Translations under genes and position numbers: made by a program
In this document: one piece after another, positions 17,080-26,553 of the stretch
Layout of the letters: every line of letters starts with the position of its first letter
Position numbering within the stretch: position 1 is the stretch's first letter
Notes under the pieces: generated by a model
Databases searched by the model: none
The model's input: only the letters and a program-made list of their open reading frames with translations
Told to the model about the DNA's origin: nothing
Assembly (NCBI RefSeq): GCF_014196595.1
Contig: NZ_JACIEA010000001.1
Location: 436,845-500,844 of the forward strand
Direction: 5' to 3'
DNA length: 64,000 bases
Source of the DNA: Sphingorhabdus rigui
GTDB taxonomy: Bacteria > Pseudomonadota > Alphaproteobacteria > Sphingomonadales > Sphingomonadaceae

Positions 17080-17914
17080 AATCCAGGCCGATATCCGCAG
17101 CGGGTGCGCTTTGCGTCAAGCGTCCAACCGAGATGTAGGTAACGCCGGTTTCCGCCTTGGCGCGAATGCTATCAAGCGTGACACCGCCCGACGCCTCAGT
17201 CGGCACGCGGCCCGCAATTAAGGCAACCGCCGTGCGCAGCGTATCTGCATCCATATTGTCGAGCAGCAAATGGCTCGCGCCCGCCGCAAGCCCGGGTTCG
17301 ATCTGCGCGATGCTATCGACCTCTAATATGATGCGTTCGACGCCAGCTTCGCGTGCGCGGCGTACCGCCTCTGCCACGCCGCCTGCGACCGCTACATGAT
17401 TGTCCTTGATCATCGCGGCATCCCACAATCCCATGCGGTGGTTCGTTGCCCCACCCATACGCGTGGCGTATTTTTCGAGCACGCGAAGCCCGGGAATGGT
17501 TTTGCGCGTGTCCAAAAGGGTGCAGCCCGTACCCGAAATCGCGTCGACATATTGCCGTGTTAGCGTGGCGATGCCCGAAAGATGTTGGACCGTATTCAGT
17601 GCGGACCGCTCCGCCGTCAGCATCGCGCGGGCATTACCCCGAAGGCGCATAAGGTCAGTTCCAGCGGCAACCTGCTGTCCTTCTTCGACCAGCAGGTCGA
17701 TCTCCATCGCGGGATCGAGCGAACTGAAGAACGCAACGGCAATCGGCAGACCGGCGACGACAATTGCGTCACGGCTGTCCATCGTGCCTTCAAACCGGAC
17801 ATCTGCCGGGATTACGCTTTGCGATGTAACGTCGGTTCCGGTTGGCCCCAGATCTTCGGCCAACGTCGCGCGGACAAAGGCGTCGAGATCAAAATGGGGA
17901 AGATTAAAGGCCAT
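17066..17914 (-). CDS. nadC: Nicotinate-nucleotide pyrophosphorylase (quinolinate phosphoribosyltransferase)
   Basis: NadC converts quinolinate and PRPP to nicotinate mononucleotide, CO2 and PPi, the third step of de novo NAD synthesis. The 282-residue protein has the N-terminal EDLGPTGDVTS-like block, LNTVQHLSGIAT, the phosphate-binding DTRKTIPGLR, the GGATNHRMGLWDAAMIKDNH block and a C-terminal EASGGVTLDSI. All the expected basic residues around PRPP are present. It is separated by 80 bases from folE, in the same direction, and overlaps the downstream RNase T2 gene. Confidence 0.97.
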   Translation of the reverse strand: MAFNLPHFDLDAFVRATLAEDLGPTGTDVTSQSVIPADVRFEGTMDSRDAIVVAGLPIAVAFFSSLDPAMEIDLLVEEGQQVAAGTDLMRLRGNARAMLTAERSALNTVQHLSGIATLTRQYVDAISGTGCTLLDTRKTIPGLRVLEKYATRMGGATNHRMGLWDAAMIKDNHVAVAGGVAEAVRRAREAGVERIILEVDSIAQIEPGLAAGASHLLLDNMDADTLRTAVALIAGRVPTEASGGVTLDSIRAKAETGVTYISVGRLTQSAPAADIGLDFAQA

Positions 17915-17994
17915 GTCAGTGCAGTCCGGCGATTCTTATCGGATGGGGTTGCCCCCACCCATAAGTGCGTTCGAACCGGGCAGCAATGCCGTAA

Positions 17995-18630
17995 TCAGTA
18001 GCCCATCAGGCTCATGACTTCCTTGCGGCTGGATTGGTCGTCAAGGAAGCAGCCGATAAGCTTTGACGTGACCATGCCAACGCCATGCACCTTCACACCG
18101 CGGCCCGTCATGCAACCATGTTGCGCCTCAATGACAACGGCTACGCCCTCTGGCTTCAGATGTTCCCAAATGCAGTTTGCGACTTCGGCGGTCAGGCGTT
18201 CTTGCACCTGAAGGCGTTGCGCAAAACCGTGGAGCACGCGCGCCAGCTTTGAAATGCCGACAACGCGATCCGTTGGCATATAGGCGATGGACGCCTTCCC
18301 AATGATCGGTGCCATATGGTGCTCACAATGGGACTGGAACGGGATATCCTTCAGCAGTACCAGCTCGTGATATCCGCCGACTTCCTGAAAGGTCCGCGAC
18401 AGATGCGCCGCCGGGTCTTCCGCATAGCCTGCGCAATATTCGCGCCAAGCCCGTCCAACGCGTGCGGGTGTATCCAGCAAGCCTTCACGGGCTGGGTCAT
18501 CGCCGGACCAACGGATTAACGTGCGAATGGCGTCTTGAACGTCGTCAGGAACGACAATTTTGCCGTTCTCACCAATTTCGTCTTCATAATGTATATGTGC
18601 GATGGGAAACACCTTTTCGGGCTGGGTCAT
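17995..18630 (-). CDS. folE: GTP cyclohydrolase I
   Basis: FolE opens GTP to 7,8-dihydroneopterin triphosphate at the head of folate (and queuosine) synthesis. The 211-residue protein shows the zinc ligands in FQSHCEHHMAPIIG and QHGCMTGRGV, the substrate-binding GKASIAYMPTDRVVGISKLAR and RLQVQERLT. It belongs to the classical FolE1 family. The promoter should lie in the 160-base spacer before the transaldolase gene, where I find no clear riboswitch fold. Confidence 0.97.
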   Translation of the reverse strand: MTQPEKVFPIAHIHYEDEIGENGKIVVPDDVQDAIRTLIRWSGDDPAREGLLDTPARVGRAWREYCAGYAEDPAAHLSRTFQEVGGYHELVLLKDIPFQSHCEHHMAPIIGKASIAYMPTDRVVGISKLARVLHGFAQRLQVQERLTAEVANCIWEHLKPEGVAVVIEAQHGCMTGRGVKVHGVGMVTSKLIGCFLDDQSSRKEVMSLMGY

Positions 18631-18791
18631 CTTGGGTCTCCAGCGGTCTGAATTGCCCGCTCTTCTTATTCCCCAAAATAGGTCCGCCCGCCTTTAAAAA
18701 CTATACGGCGAATAACCCATAGGCATTTCACCATGATGCGATATCATATTCATGCACGGCTATTGCTTCAAGCAGAGCCGCGCCGATAGCA

Positions 18792-19445
18792 TTAGCCGAT
18801 GGCTTGACCAGTCTTCGCCCAGTCCGCCAAAAAGCCTTCAATGCCCTTGTCTGTCAGGATATGTTTGAACAGGCCCTTGATGACCGCAGGTGGTGCAGTC
18901 ATCACGTCAGCGCCGATCTTCGCCGCTTCAAGCACATGCACACCATGGCGCACACTGGCGACGAGGATTTCCGTGTCGAATGCGTAATTGTCGTAAATCA
19001 GGCGAATGTCACTGATCAGCTGCATGCCGTCAAAGCCGTTGTCATCATGACGACCGACGAAGGGCGACACAAATGTTGCACCGGCTTTGGCCGCAAGCAG
19101 CGCCTGATTTGCAGAGAAGCACAAGGTCACATTGACCATGGTCCCTTCGGATGTCAGCGCTTTGCAGGTTTTCAGACCATCAATCGTCAATGGCACCTTG
19201 ATGCAGACATTGCTTGCGATCTTGCGGAGGATTTCCGCCTCTTTCATCATCGTTGGATGATCCAGCGCAACGACTTCGGCCGATACAGGTCCATCGGTCA
19301 GCGCGCAAATTTCGCGGGTGACTTCAATGAAATCGCGGCCCGATTTGGCAATCAGTGTAGGGTTGGTGGTGACGCCATCAAGCAAGCCAGTCGCTGCCAG
19401 ATCTTTGATATCGGCAATGTCAGCGGTGTCGGCAAAAAATTTCAT
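18792..19445 (-). CDS. fsa: Fructose-6-phosphate aldolase / transaldolase-like protein
   Basis: A 217-residue TalC/MipB-type short transaldolase or fructose-6-phosphate aldolase, a class I Schiff-base aldolase of central sugar metabolism. The Schiff-base lysine is in NVCIKVPLT, and [13 protein letters not shown] and [12 protein letters not shown] are the family signatures. Sulfofructose transaldolases of another sulfoquinovose route are distant relatives, but this gene has the housekeeping setting commonly seen near priA and shows no link to the sulfoquinovose operon 13 kb away. It is divergent from priA. Confidence 0.93.
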   Translation of the reverse strand: MKFFADTADIADIKDLAATGLLDGVTTNPTLIAKSGRDFIEVTREICALTDGPVSAEVVALDHPTMMKEAEILRKIASNVCIKVPLTIDGLKTCKALTSEGTMVNVTLCFSANQALLAAKAGATFVSPFVGRHDDNGFDGMQLISDIRLIYDNYAFDTEILVASVRHGVHVLEAAKIGADVMTAPPAVIKGLFKHILTDKGIEGFLADWAKTGQAIG

Positions 19446-19620
19446 GGCACGTTATTCCTGATAGTAGATTCGGTATACTGCCTATTGGCAAAGTTAACGT
19501 GGAAATGACAGGCAATATTCCGTGCGGATTTGCCGTAATATATCACGCCAAAGGAACATGCTTTTGAATTGGCGGGGATAGGTGGGTGACGTCCCCCATT
19601 TGTCTGCCTATATCGACGGG

Positions 19621-21798
19621 ATGAATCCGCCCACCAACCGTGTCCGTGTCGTCCTGTTGACGCAAGCGATTGGTCCGCTCGACTATCGGTTGCCTGCGGG
19701 TATGGAGGCGGGCCCCGGGTGCGTGGTGATGGTCCCGCTGGGGCCGCGTAAATTGCCGGGTGTTATCTGGGATGATGATGTTTTTGGCGATCAAGCAGTC
19801 GATGCCAGCAAACTTCGGCCGGTGTTGGAACTGCTCGACTGTCCGCCACTTGGGCACGGGCTGCGCCGCCTCGTCAACTGGGTCGCTGATTATTATCTGA
19901 CCAGCCATGCCGCGGTGTTGCGTATGGTACTGGCGTCATCTGCGGCGTTTACGGTGTCTGGTACGATCATTGAATATCGCCGCACCGGCTTTGAACCCGC
20001 ACGGCTGACCCCGCAACGCGCCGCCGCGCTGGACGCGTTGGAGGGTGCGCAAGGCCTTGTTCGTGAACTTGCGGCAGAAGCAGGGGTTAGCGATGCTGTC
20101 ATCCGCGGGCTGATCAAGGCAGGGGCCTTTGAACCCGTTACGATCAGCGTGGATTCTCCGCTGCCTGAACCGCTCGCGGATTTCGGCGCGCCAAAATTGA
20201 ATGACGCGCAAATGGTCGCGGCAGACGCAATGGTCACCGCCGTCCGTTCGGGCGGGTTTGATACCTTCGTCCTCGACGGCGTGACGGGATCTGGCAAAAC
20301 CGAAACCTATTTTGAAGCGGTTGCTGAGGCTATTCGTCTGGGCAAGCAAGTTCTCGTCCTGCTCCCCGAAATCGCACTGACAGCGCCGTTTCTGGCCCGC
20401 TTTGAAGCCCGTTTCGGGGTGGAGCCTGCCGTATGGCATAGCAATTTGCGGTCAACGCAGCGCCGCCGTGTGTGGCGCGCGGTTGCGGACGGCAGTGCAA
20501 AGGTGCTTGTCGGGGCACGATCGGCTTTGTTCCTGCCCTTTGCCAATCTGCGGCTGATCATCGTCGACGAAGCGCATGAGAGCAGTTTCAAACAAGAAGA
20601 TGGCGTGCGGTACCACGCCCGCGATGTTGCCGTGATGCGTGGCCGCTTTGAAGGCTTTCCGGTGGTGCTGGCGTCGGCCACGCCCGCGTTGGAATCGCGC
20701 CATATGGTCACGATTGGCCGCTATAAGGGGTTGGAAATCCCGTCCCGTTTCGGCGCGGCCAAAATGCCGGAGATCAAGGCGATTGACCTCACCTTGGACG
20801 CGCCCGAGCGTCAACATTGGATTGCACCCACATTGCTCAAGGCCTTGGAAGAGCGGGTGGAGCGCGGTGAGCAAAGCCTGCTGTTCCTTAACCGACGTGG
20901 CTTTGCGCCGCTCACCTTGTGCCGGACATGCGGCCACCGCTTCCAATGCCCCAATTGCACAAGCTGGATGGTCGAACACCGGCTGGTTCGCCGGCTTGCG
21001 TGCCACCATTGCGGCCATGTCATGCCGCCACCGGAGGAATGCCCTGAATGCGGTGAAAGCGACACGCTCGTCGCCTGTGGCCCCGGCGTTGAACGGATTT
21101 GTGACGAGGTTAATCGCCTGTTGCCCGATGCGCGCACCATCGTCGCGACATCGGACACATTATGGTCGCCGGAAAAAGCCGCCGAGTTCGTCTCGCGGGT
21201 TGAAAATAAGGCGGTCGATATCATCATTGGCACGCAGTTGGTGACCAAGGGATATCACTTTCCCGAGCTGACCTTGGTGGGCGTGATTGATGCCGACCTT
21301 GGTCTTGAAGGCGGCGACTTGCGCGCGGCCGAACGGACGTTTCAGCAAATCGCGCAGGCGGCTGGCCGGGCAGGGCGTGGCGAAAAGCCGGGTGAGGTTT
21401 TCATACAGACGCGTAATCCCAACCATCCCGTCATCGCCGCGTTGGTCGCAGGGGACCGCGACGCATTTTACGATGCGGAAACCGAGCAACGCAAATCCGC
21501 AGGCGCGCCGCCCTTCGGGCGTTTTGCGGCGATTATCATTTCATCAGAAGACGAACGCGAGGCTATTGAAGCCGCGCGCGCGGTCGGTGGTGCCGCGCCG
21601 CAGGTTGACGGCATGTATGTCTATGGCCCTGCGCCAGCGCCGCTCGCTATGCTGCGTGGCCGGTACCGCCAGCGGCTGTTGGTGCATGCACAACGTTCGG
21701 TCGAGGTGCAGACCATCATTCGCGAATGGCTGGGCAGCGTGCATTTTCCCCGGAGCGTTCGGGTCGGGGTGGATGTCGATCCGTATAGTTTCTTATAA
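19621..21798 (+). CDS. priA: Primosomal protein N', replication restart helicase
   Basis: PriA binds D-loops and stalled forks, unwinds the lagging strand and starts primosome assembly. The protein has an N-terminal DNA-binding region, a superfamily 2 helicase core with Walker A (GVTGSGKTETYF) and DEAH (IVDEAHESSFK), and a zinc-binding insert with the C-x2-C pairs CRTC, CPNC, CHHC and CPEC. A GTG at 19582 would add 13 residues, but the ATG at 19621 gives the usual start just before RVRVVLLTQAIGPLDYRLP. It is divergent from the aldolase gene and followed by an unrelated alkylsulfatase. Confidence 0.96.
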   Translation: MNPPTNRVRVVLLTQAIGPLDYRLPAGMEAGPGCVVMVPLGPRKLPGVIWDDDVFGDQAVDASKLRPVLELLDCPPLGHGLRRLVNWVADYYLTSHAAVLRMVLASSAAFTVSGTIIEYRRTGFEPARLTPQRAAALDALEGAQGLVRELAAEAGVSDAVIRGLIKAGAFEPVTISVDSPLPEPLADFGAPKLNDAQMVAADAMVTAVRSGGFDTFVLDGVTGSGKTETYFEAVAEAIRLGKQVLVLLPEIALTAPFLARFEARFGVEPAVWHSNLRSTQRRRVWRAVADGSAKVLVGARSALFLPFANLRLIIVDEAHESSFKQEDGVRYHARDVAVMRGRFEGFPVVLASATPALESRHMVTIGRYKGLEIPSRFGAAKMPEIKAIDLTLDAPERQHWIAPTLLKALEERVERGEQSLLFLNRRGFAPLTLCRTCGHRFQCPNCTSWMVEHRLVRRLACHHCGHVMPPPEECPECGESDTLVACGPGVERICDEVNRLLPDARTIVATSDTLWSPEKAAEFVSRVENKAVDIIIGTQLVTKGYHFPELTLVGVIDADLGLEGGDLRAAERTFQQIAQAAGRAGRGEKPGEVFIQTRNPNHPVIAALVAGDRDAFYDAETEQRKSAGAPPFGRFAAIIISSEDEREAIEAARAVGGAAPQVDGMYVYGPAPAPLAMLRGRYRQRLLVHAQRSVEVQTIIREWLGSVHFPRSVRVGVDVDPYSFL

Positions 21799-21893
21799 AT
21801 TCTGATGGTTGGATAATCCCGGGTCGAAAAACCGGATTTACCTGCGCGGCCTTATGATGCATCGTCCAAAAAAATTTTGGGGGAGAGACCAAC

Positions 21894-23840
21894 ATGCAGA
21901 AATTCTTATGCGCCATGCTGTTGAGCACGGCGTCGGCCACAGGTGCTTTTGCGCAAGACGCCAAGCCAGCATCGGACGCGACCATTGCCGCCCAGCGCAG
22001 CATGGCGGCCCAGCTTCCGGTGGACGATGGTCGTGACCTCGAATTTGCAGATCGCGGATTTATCGGAACGCTTGCAGACCCCATTATCACGAACAAAGAT
22101 GGCAAGCCTGTCTGGAATTTGGGCGCTTATGACTGGATGGGCAATTCGGCATCACCGGACACGGTAAACCCCAGCCTGTGGCGGCACATGGGGCTTTTGC
22201 GCAAGCATGGCCTATATGCGGTGACCGACAATATGTGGCAAGTGCGCGGGTTTGATGTGTCCAACATGACCATCATCAAAGGGCAAACGGGTTGGATTAT
22301 CATCGATCCGTTGACCAGCCGGGATACCGCCGCCGCGGCGCTGAAGCTGGTAAATGAAAAGCTGGGTACACGCCCTGTATCTGCCGTCATTTATAGCCAT
22401 AGCCATGGCGACCATTTTGGCGGCGTGCGCGGCATCGTCAATGAAGCCGATGTTAAGGCGGGCAAAGTCACCATTATCGCGCCCGAACATTTTCTGGCTG
22501 AAACCGCGTCTGAAAATGTGATGGCCGGGCCAGCGATGGGACGGCGGGCGACATTCCAATTTGGCACCAACTTGGCACCGGGGCCGCAGGGTCAAATGGG
22601 CAGTGGCATCGGCAAAGGCATTGGCGGCGGTGACATTACGCTCATTTCGCCAACCATCGACATTCGCAAAACCGGCGAAGTGCGCGAAATTGACGGTGTG
22701 AATCTCGAATTTCAAATGGTGCCCGCGACAGAAGCGCCAGCCGAAATGAACGTTTATATCCCGGCAGCGCGCACATTTTTGGCGGCAGAAATAGCCACCT
22801 GCAGCCTGCACAATATTCTGACGCCGCGCGGTGCCAAGGTACGCGATGCGCTCAGCTGGTCCGGATTCCTGAACGAAGCCGTCAACCTGTACGGCGACCG
22901 AAGCGACACCATCATCTCAAGCCATTGCTGGCCACGCTTTGGACAGTCCGAGGTCAAAGGCTGGTTGTCGGGCCAACGCGATAACTATCGCTATTTGCAC
23001 GACCAGACAGTCCGCATGATGAACAAGGGCATGACCCAAGTCGAAATTGCCGAAGCGTTGAAAGCGCCGCCAGCGATTGGCGACCAATGGTTCAACAAGG
23101 GCTATTACGGCACCTACAGCCACAATTCGAAGGCCGTGTATCAATATTATCTTGGCTGGTATGACGCCGTCCCTGCCAATCTTAACCCCCACCCGCCTGA
23201 AGTTCGCGCGGCGAAAATGGTGGCCGCAATGGGCGGGGCAAAGAAGCTGCTCGCAGCGGCCAAAAAGGCCATGAAGGCGGGGGACTATCGCTGGTCTTCG
23301 GACCTGTTGAACCAATTGGTTTTTGCCGATCCCAAAAATGTTGAGGGCCGCGCTTTGCTTGCCGACAGCTATGAACAGCAAGGCTATCAGGCGGAGTCCG
23401 CGATTTGGCGTAACATGTTTCTGACCGGTGCGGCCGAGCTACGGCGCGGCATGAAGGCGGGCGTAAGTACCCAAAGCATCGACATGATTTCAGCGATACC
23501 AACTGGCCTGTTGCTCGATTCTGTCGCAACCCGATTGGATCCGAAGATTATCGGTAATGCCGCACTGACGCTGAATTTTGTGATTTCGGACCGGAAAGAG
23601 ACAGCAAAAGTCACCGTCGGCAATGCGGTGATGATCAGCGAAATGGGAACAGGCCATGCCGCGCCAGCCGTAACTATATCCGGACCGCGTCAATTGTTCC
23701 TGGCTCTGCTATTCCTGAAAATGCCGGCAGCGCAATTGCAAATGGCTGGGCTGAAGATCGAAGGCGACCGGTCGGTTGTCGACAAGCTTCAGGCGGCGCT
23801 TGACCCCATGCCGGGCGCATTCAACATCGCCGAACCTTAA
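21894..23840 (+). CDS. Alkyl sulfatase (type III, SdsA1-like)
   Basis: A 648-residue exported zinc alkylsulfatase with a signal peptide (cleavage near GAFA-QD). The MBL domain carries SHSHGDHFGG (H169, H171, D173, H174), TEAPAEM, a second acidic ligand in AAEIATCSLHN and SSHCWPRFG. A helical dimerisation domain and a C-terminal SCP2-like domain that binds the alkyl chain follow. Such enzymes release sulfate from primary or secondary alkyl sulfates such as dodecyl sulfate, in the periplasm, for use as a sulfur or carbon source. The start follows GGGGGAGAG. It is a second organosulfur gene in the window, but not linked to the sulfoquinovose operon. Confidence 0.93.
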   Translation: MQKFLCAMLLSTASATGAFAQDAKPASDATIAAQRSMAAQLPVDDGRDLEFADRGFIGTLADPIITNKDGKPVWNLGAYDWMGNSASPDTVNPSLWRHMGLLRKHGLYAVTDNMWQVRGFDVSNMTIIKGQTGWIIIDPLTSRDTAAAALKLVNEKLGTRPVSAVIYSHSHGDHFGGVRGIVNEADVKAGKVTIIAPEHFLAETASENVMAGPAMGRRATFQFGTNLAPGPQGQMGSGIGKGIGGGDITLISPTIDIRKTGEVREIDGVNLEFQMVPATEAPAEMNVYIPAARTFLAAEIATCSLHNILTPRGAKVRDALSWSGFLNEAVNLYGDRSDTIISSHCWPRFGQSEVKGWLSGQRDNYRYLHDQTVRMMNKGMTQVEIAEALKAPPAIGDQWFNKGYYGTYSHNSKAVYQYYLGWYDAVPANLNPHPPEVRAAKMVAAMGGAKKLLAAAKKAMKAGDYRWSSDLLNQLVFADPKNVEGRALLADSYEQQGYQAESAIWRNMFLTGAAELRRGMKAGVSTQSIDMISAIPTGLLLDSVATRLDPKIIGNAALTLNFVISDRKETAKVTVGNAVMISEMGTGHAAPAVTISGPRQLFLALLFLKMPAAQLQMAGLKIEGDRSVVDKLQAALDPMPGAFNIAEP

Positions 23841-23844
23841 AGGA

Positions 23845-24816
23845 TTACATTTCCCCGCGTTCGCGGCGGATTGCGTACCATTTTTTGACGTTGGCGTTGT
23901 GCTCTTGCAGGGTGTCGGCAAACACATGGCCACCCTTGCCATCGGCGACGAAGAACAAGGCGCTCGTCGCTTGCGGGTTCAACACAGCGGCAATCGCCGC
24001 GCGTGAGGGATTGGCAATCGGGCCCTTTGGCAGACCCGTCATCGCATAAGTGTTATAGCCATTGACGTCGCCTATTTCGGATTTGCGGATGCGGCGGCCA
24101 AGCGGTTTGCCCTTGGTAATCGGGTAAATGATGGTCGGGTCAGCCTGAAGCATCATGCCCTTGCGCAGGCGGTTGGAATATACCCCGGCCACAATCCGCA
24201 GTTCGGATTTCAGCGCGGTTTCCTTTTCGACAATCGACGCCAGCGTCAACGCCTCAAGCCGCGTTTTGACGACCGTGTTGGGGCTACGTTCTGGCCAAAG
24301 TTCGTCCATTGTCTTTGTCATCGCGTCTTGCATGCGTTTGAGCACGGCCGCGCGCGGCTCGCCTACGCCAAAGGCATAGCTGTCGGGAAGCACGGAGCCT
24401 TCGGCCGGCATTGCGATAGTGCCGCTGAGGCGGTCATTCGCCATCAAGCGTTCGTAGACCATGATCGATGGCATCCCCTCAGGGATCGTGACCATCCGCT
24501 GGACAGTTTTTCCGCCGGTCAGGATGGACAATATCTCGGCATTCGAAGCCTGAGGCTGGATGATGAATTCGCCCGCCTTAATCGTGCTGGTGCCGCCAAA
24601 AATTCGCGCGCGGTTTACGAACGCATCGGCGGACTTGATGACGCCGTCTTTTTCAAGCTGCTGTGCGGCCAGCGTGATGCTGGAGCCGGGCGTGATAACG
24701 ACGGTAACTTCGCGCTCCAGCGGACCGGGTGCGGTCCAGCCGTAGATGAAGTTACCCGCAATGATAGCAAGCAGCAGCGCCGCCGCTAATATCGCCCATC
24801 TGGCGAGGCGGCGCAT
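23845..24816 (-). CDS. mltG: Endolytic murein transglycosylase
   Basis: MltG cuts nascent glycan strands and sets glycan length. The 323-residue protein has one N-terminal membrane segment (about 7-26), a LysM-like region and the YceG catalytic domain with E197 in LASIVEKET, followed by LQADPTIIYPI and YNTYAMTGLPKGPIANPS. It is the last gene of the fab operon, only 4 bases after fabF. The fabF-mltG linkage is common in proteobacteria. Confidence 0.96.
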   Translation of the reverse strand: MRRLARWAILAAALLLAIIAGNFIYGWTAPGPLEREVTVVITPGSSITLAAQQLEKDGVIKSADAFVNRARIFGGTSTIKAGEFIIQPQASNAEILSILTGGKTVQRMVTIPEGMPSIMVYERLMANDRLSGTIAMPAEGSVLPDSYAFGVGEPRAAVLKRMQDAMTKTMDELWPERSPNTVVKTRLEALTLASIVEKETALKSELRIVAGVYSNRLRKGMMLQADPTIIYPITKGKPLGRRIRKSEIGDVNGYNTYAMTGLPKGPIANPSRAAIAAVLNPQATSALFFVADGKGGHVFADTLQEHNANVKKWYAIRRERGEM

Positions 24817-24820
24817 ATCG

Positions 24821-26077
24821 TTAGATCGCCTTCATGATCAAGCTGGCATTGGTCCCGCCAAAGCCAAAGCTGTTGTTCAGCACAGCTTTCACTTCACGCT
24901 TTTTGGCCACATGCGGCACCAAGTCGACGCCTTCAGTGCCTTCATCCGGATTGTCCAGATTGAGCGTTGGCGGAACGATTTGGTCGCGGAGCGCGAGGAT
25001 GCAGAAAATGCTTTCGACCGCGCCAGCGCCGCCCAAAAGATGGCCGATGGCGGACTTGGTCGAGCTCATGGAGACGTTCGCAATCGCATCACCAAATAAA
25101 CGCTTTACGGCACCCAGTTCGATGGTGTCGGCCATCGTCGATGTGCCATGCGCGTTGATATAATCAATATCGCTTGGCGTCATGCCCGCCTTTTTCAACG
25201 CCATTTGCATCGAACGATAGGCACCGTCGCCATCGGGATGTGGCGCGGTGACGTGATAGGCGTCGCCCGAAAGGCCATAGCCAACAACTTCGGCATAGAT
25301 TTTAGCGCCGCGCGCCTTTGCGTGCTCATATTCTTCCAGAACGATAACGCCTGCGCCTTCACCCATAACAAAACCGTCACGGTCCTTGTCATAAGGGCGG
25401 CTTGCGGCTTCGGGACGGTCGTTAAAGCTCATGTTCAATGCACGCGCTTGCGCAAAGCCCGCAATGCCCAGTGGATTAATCGTGCCCTCTGCGCCGCCAG
25501 CCAACATAATGTCCGCATCATCATCACGGATCATGCGCGCGGCATCGCCAATGGAGTGCGCGCCGGTGGAACATGCGGTCACCACGGCGTGATTGGGGCC
25601 TTTCAGGCCATATTTAATGCTTACCTGACCAGAGATCAGGTTGATGAGCCGACCATGCACAAAATGCGGGCTGACGCGGCCGGGGCCTTTTTCCGCGAGC
25701 AGCAATGCTTCGCTTTCAATGCCGGGCAGACCGCCAATGCCGGATCCGATGGAGCAGCCAGCGCGTACCTTTTGTTCTTCGGTCAATTCGGTGAGACCGG
25801 CGTCTTCCAATGCCTGACCTGCGGCATCGATGCCGTAAATGATAAAGGGATCAACCTGCCGCTGAACCTTGTGGTCAACGCGCTTGTCGGGGTCAAAGCC
25901 CCATGCGTGGTCCTTTGGCTTAACCTCACAGGCAATATGACATTTATGGTCGCTGGCGTCAAAACGCGTAATCATGCCTGCGCCGGATTTGCCAGCAATC
26001 AGGTTGGACCATGTCGTTTCGACATCAGCCCCCAAAGGTGTGACCAGACCCAGTCCAGTGACCACGACACGACGCAT
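24821..26077 (-). CDS. fabF: Beta-ketoacyl-ACP synthase II
   Basis: FabF elongates acyl-ACP with malonyl-ACP in fatty acid synthesis. The 418-residue protein shows the thiolase-fold triad C169 (VTACSTGAHS), H310 (INAHGTST) and H346 (SAIGHLLGG). It follows acpP in the same direction after a 149-base spacer that contains a strong hairpin, so part of the acpP transcript is probably terminated before fabF. mltG follows after 4 bases. Confidence 0.97.
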   Translation of the reverse strand: MRRVVVTGLGLVTPLGADVETTWSNLIAGKSGAGMITRFDASDHKCHIACEVKPKDHAWGFDPDKRVDHKVQRQVDPFIIYGIDAAGQALEDAGLTELTEEQKVRAGCSIGSGIGGLPGIESEALLLAEKGPGRVSPHFVHGRLINLISGQVSIKYGLKGPNHAVVTACSTGAHSIGDAARMIRDDDADIMLAGGAEGTINPLGIAGFAQARALNMSFNDRPEAASRPYDKDRDGFVMGEGAGVIVLEEYEHAKARGAKIYAEVVGYGLSGDAYHVTAPHPDGDGAYRSMQMALKKAGMTPSDIDYINAHGTSTMADTIELGAVKRLFGDAIANVSMSSTKSAIGHLLGGAGAVESIFCILALRDQIVPPTLNLDNPDEGTEGVDLVPHVAKKREVKAVLNNSFGFGGTNASLIMKAI

Positions 26078-26138
26078 TGCGTTATCTCCAAAATGCTAAT
26101 CTTCGCAGCCCATTACCGCGAACAAGTGCCAAAATGCA

Positions 26139-26185
26139 AACGGCTTTCCGACGGTAGCGCTGTTGACGCCGGTCGGAAAGCCGTT
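26139..26185 (-). terminator. Strong inverted repeat between acpP and fabF (attenuator or terminator)
   Basis: A 14-bp perfect inverted repeat (AACGGCTTTCCGAC at 26139-26152; GTCGGAAAGCCGTT at 26172-26185) with a 19-base loop. Read in the acpP direction it is followed by TTTGCATTTT, a fair T-rich tail. It would let short acpP mRNA accumulate over the longer acpP-fabF-mltG mRNA. Confidence 0.75.
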
Positions 26186-26226
26186 GGAATTTATAACTGC
26201 CCGCGCAACATAGCGCGCGAGACGGT

Positions 26227-26460
26227 TCAGCCGTTGCTGTTGATGAAGTCGATCGCGTCCTTAACGGTAGCGATCTTTTCAGCCGCATCGTCAGGGATTT
26301 CAACGTTGAATTCTTCTTCGAACGCCATGACGAGTTCGACGATGTCGAGGCTGTCTGCGCCAAGATCGTCGATGAAGCTTGCAGCTTCCGTGACCTTGTC
26401 AGCTTCAACGCCGAGATGCTCAACTACAATTTTTTTGACCCGTTCTGCGGTATCGCTCAT
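26227..26460 (-). CDS. acpP: Acyl carrier protein
   Basis: A 77-residue acidic carrier protein. The 4'-phosphopantetheine goes on S37 in the conserved [13 protein letters not shown]. The reading frame continues upstream to give 101 codons, but the ATG at 26460 gives the standard [12 protein letters not shown] start, preceded by GGGGCACAAAA. It holds all growing acyl chains for the fab genes on both sides. Confidence 0.97.
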   Translation of the reverse strand: MSDTAERVKKIVVEHLGVEADKVTEAASFIDDLGADSLDIVELVMAFEEEFNVEIPDDAAEKIATVKDAIDFINSNG

Positions 26461-26553
26461 TTTTGTGCCCCTTATATTGTTGGGAGGATGAATTTCAGTA
26501 ATCGCCCTAATGTCCAGATTGCCCGCTGGCAAGTGGCAAGCGACGGTTATGCG

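Noticed and set aside
18792-19445. Transaldolase-like gene as part of a sulfoquinovose pathway (sulfofructose transaldolase)
   Set aside because: It is 13 kb from the sulfoquinovosidase operon, sits in a housekeeping setting next to priA and has no sulfo-sugar isomerase or kinase nearby. The monooxygenase route already accounts for the operon.
25148-26491. A 447-codon open frame antisense to fabF and acpP
   Set aside because: It spans two well-defined genes and the terminator hairpin between them and has no motif or start signal.
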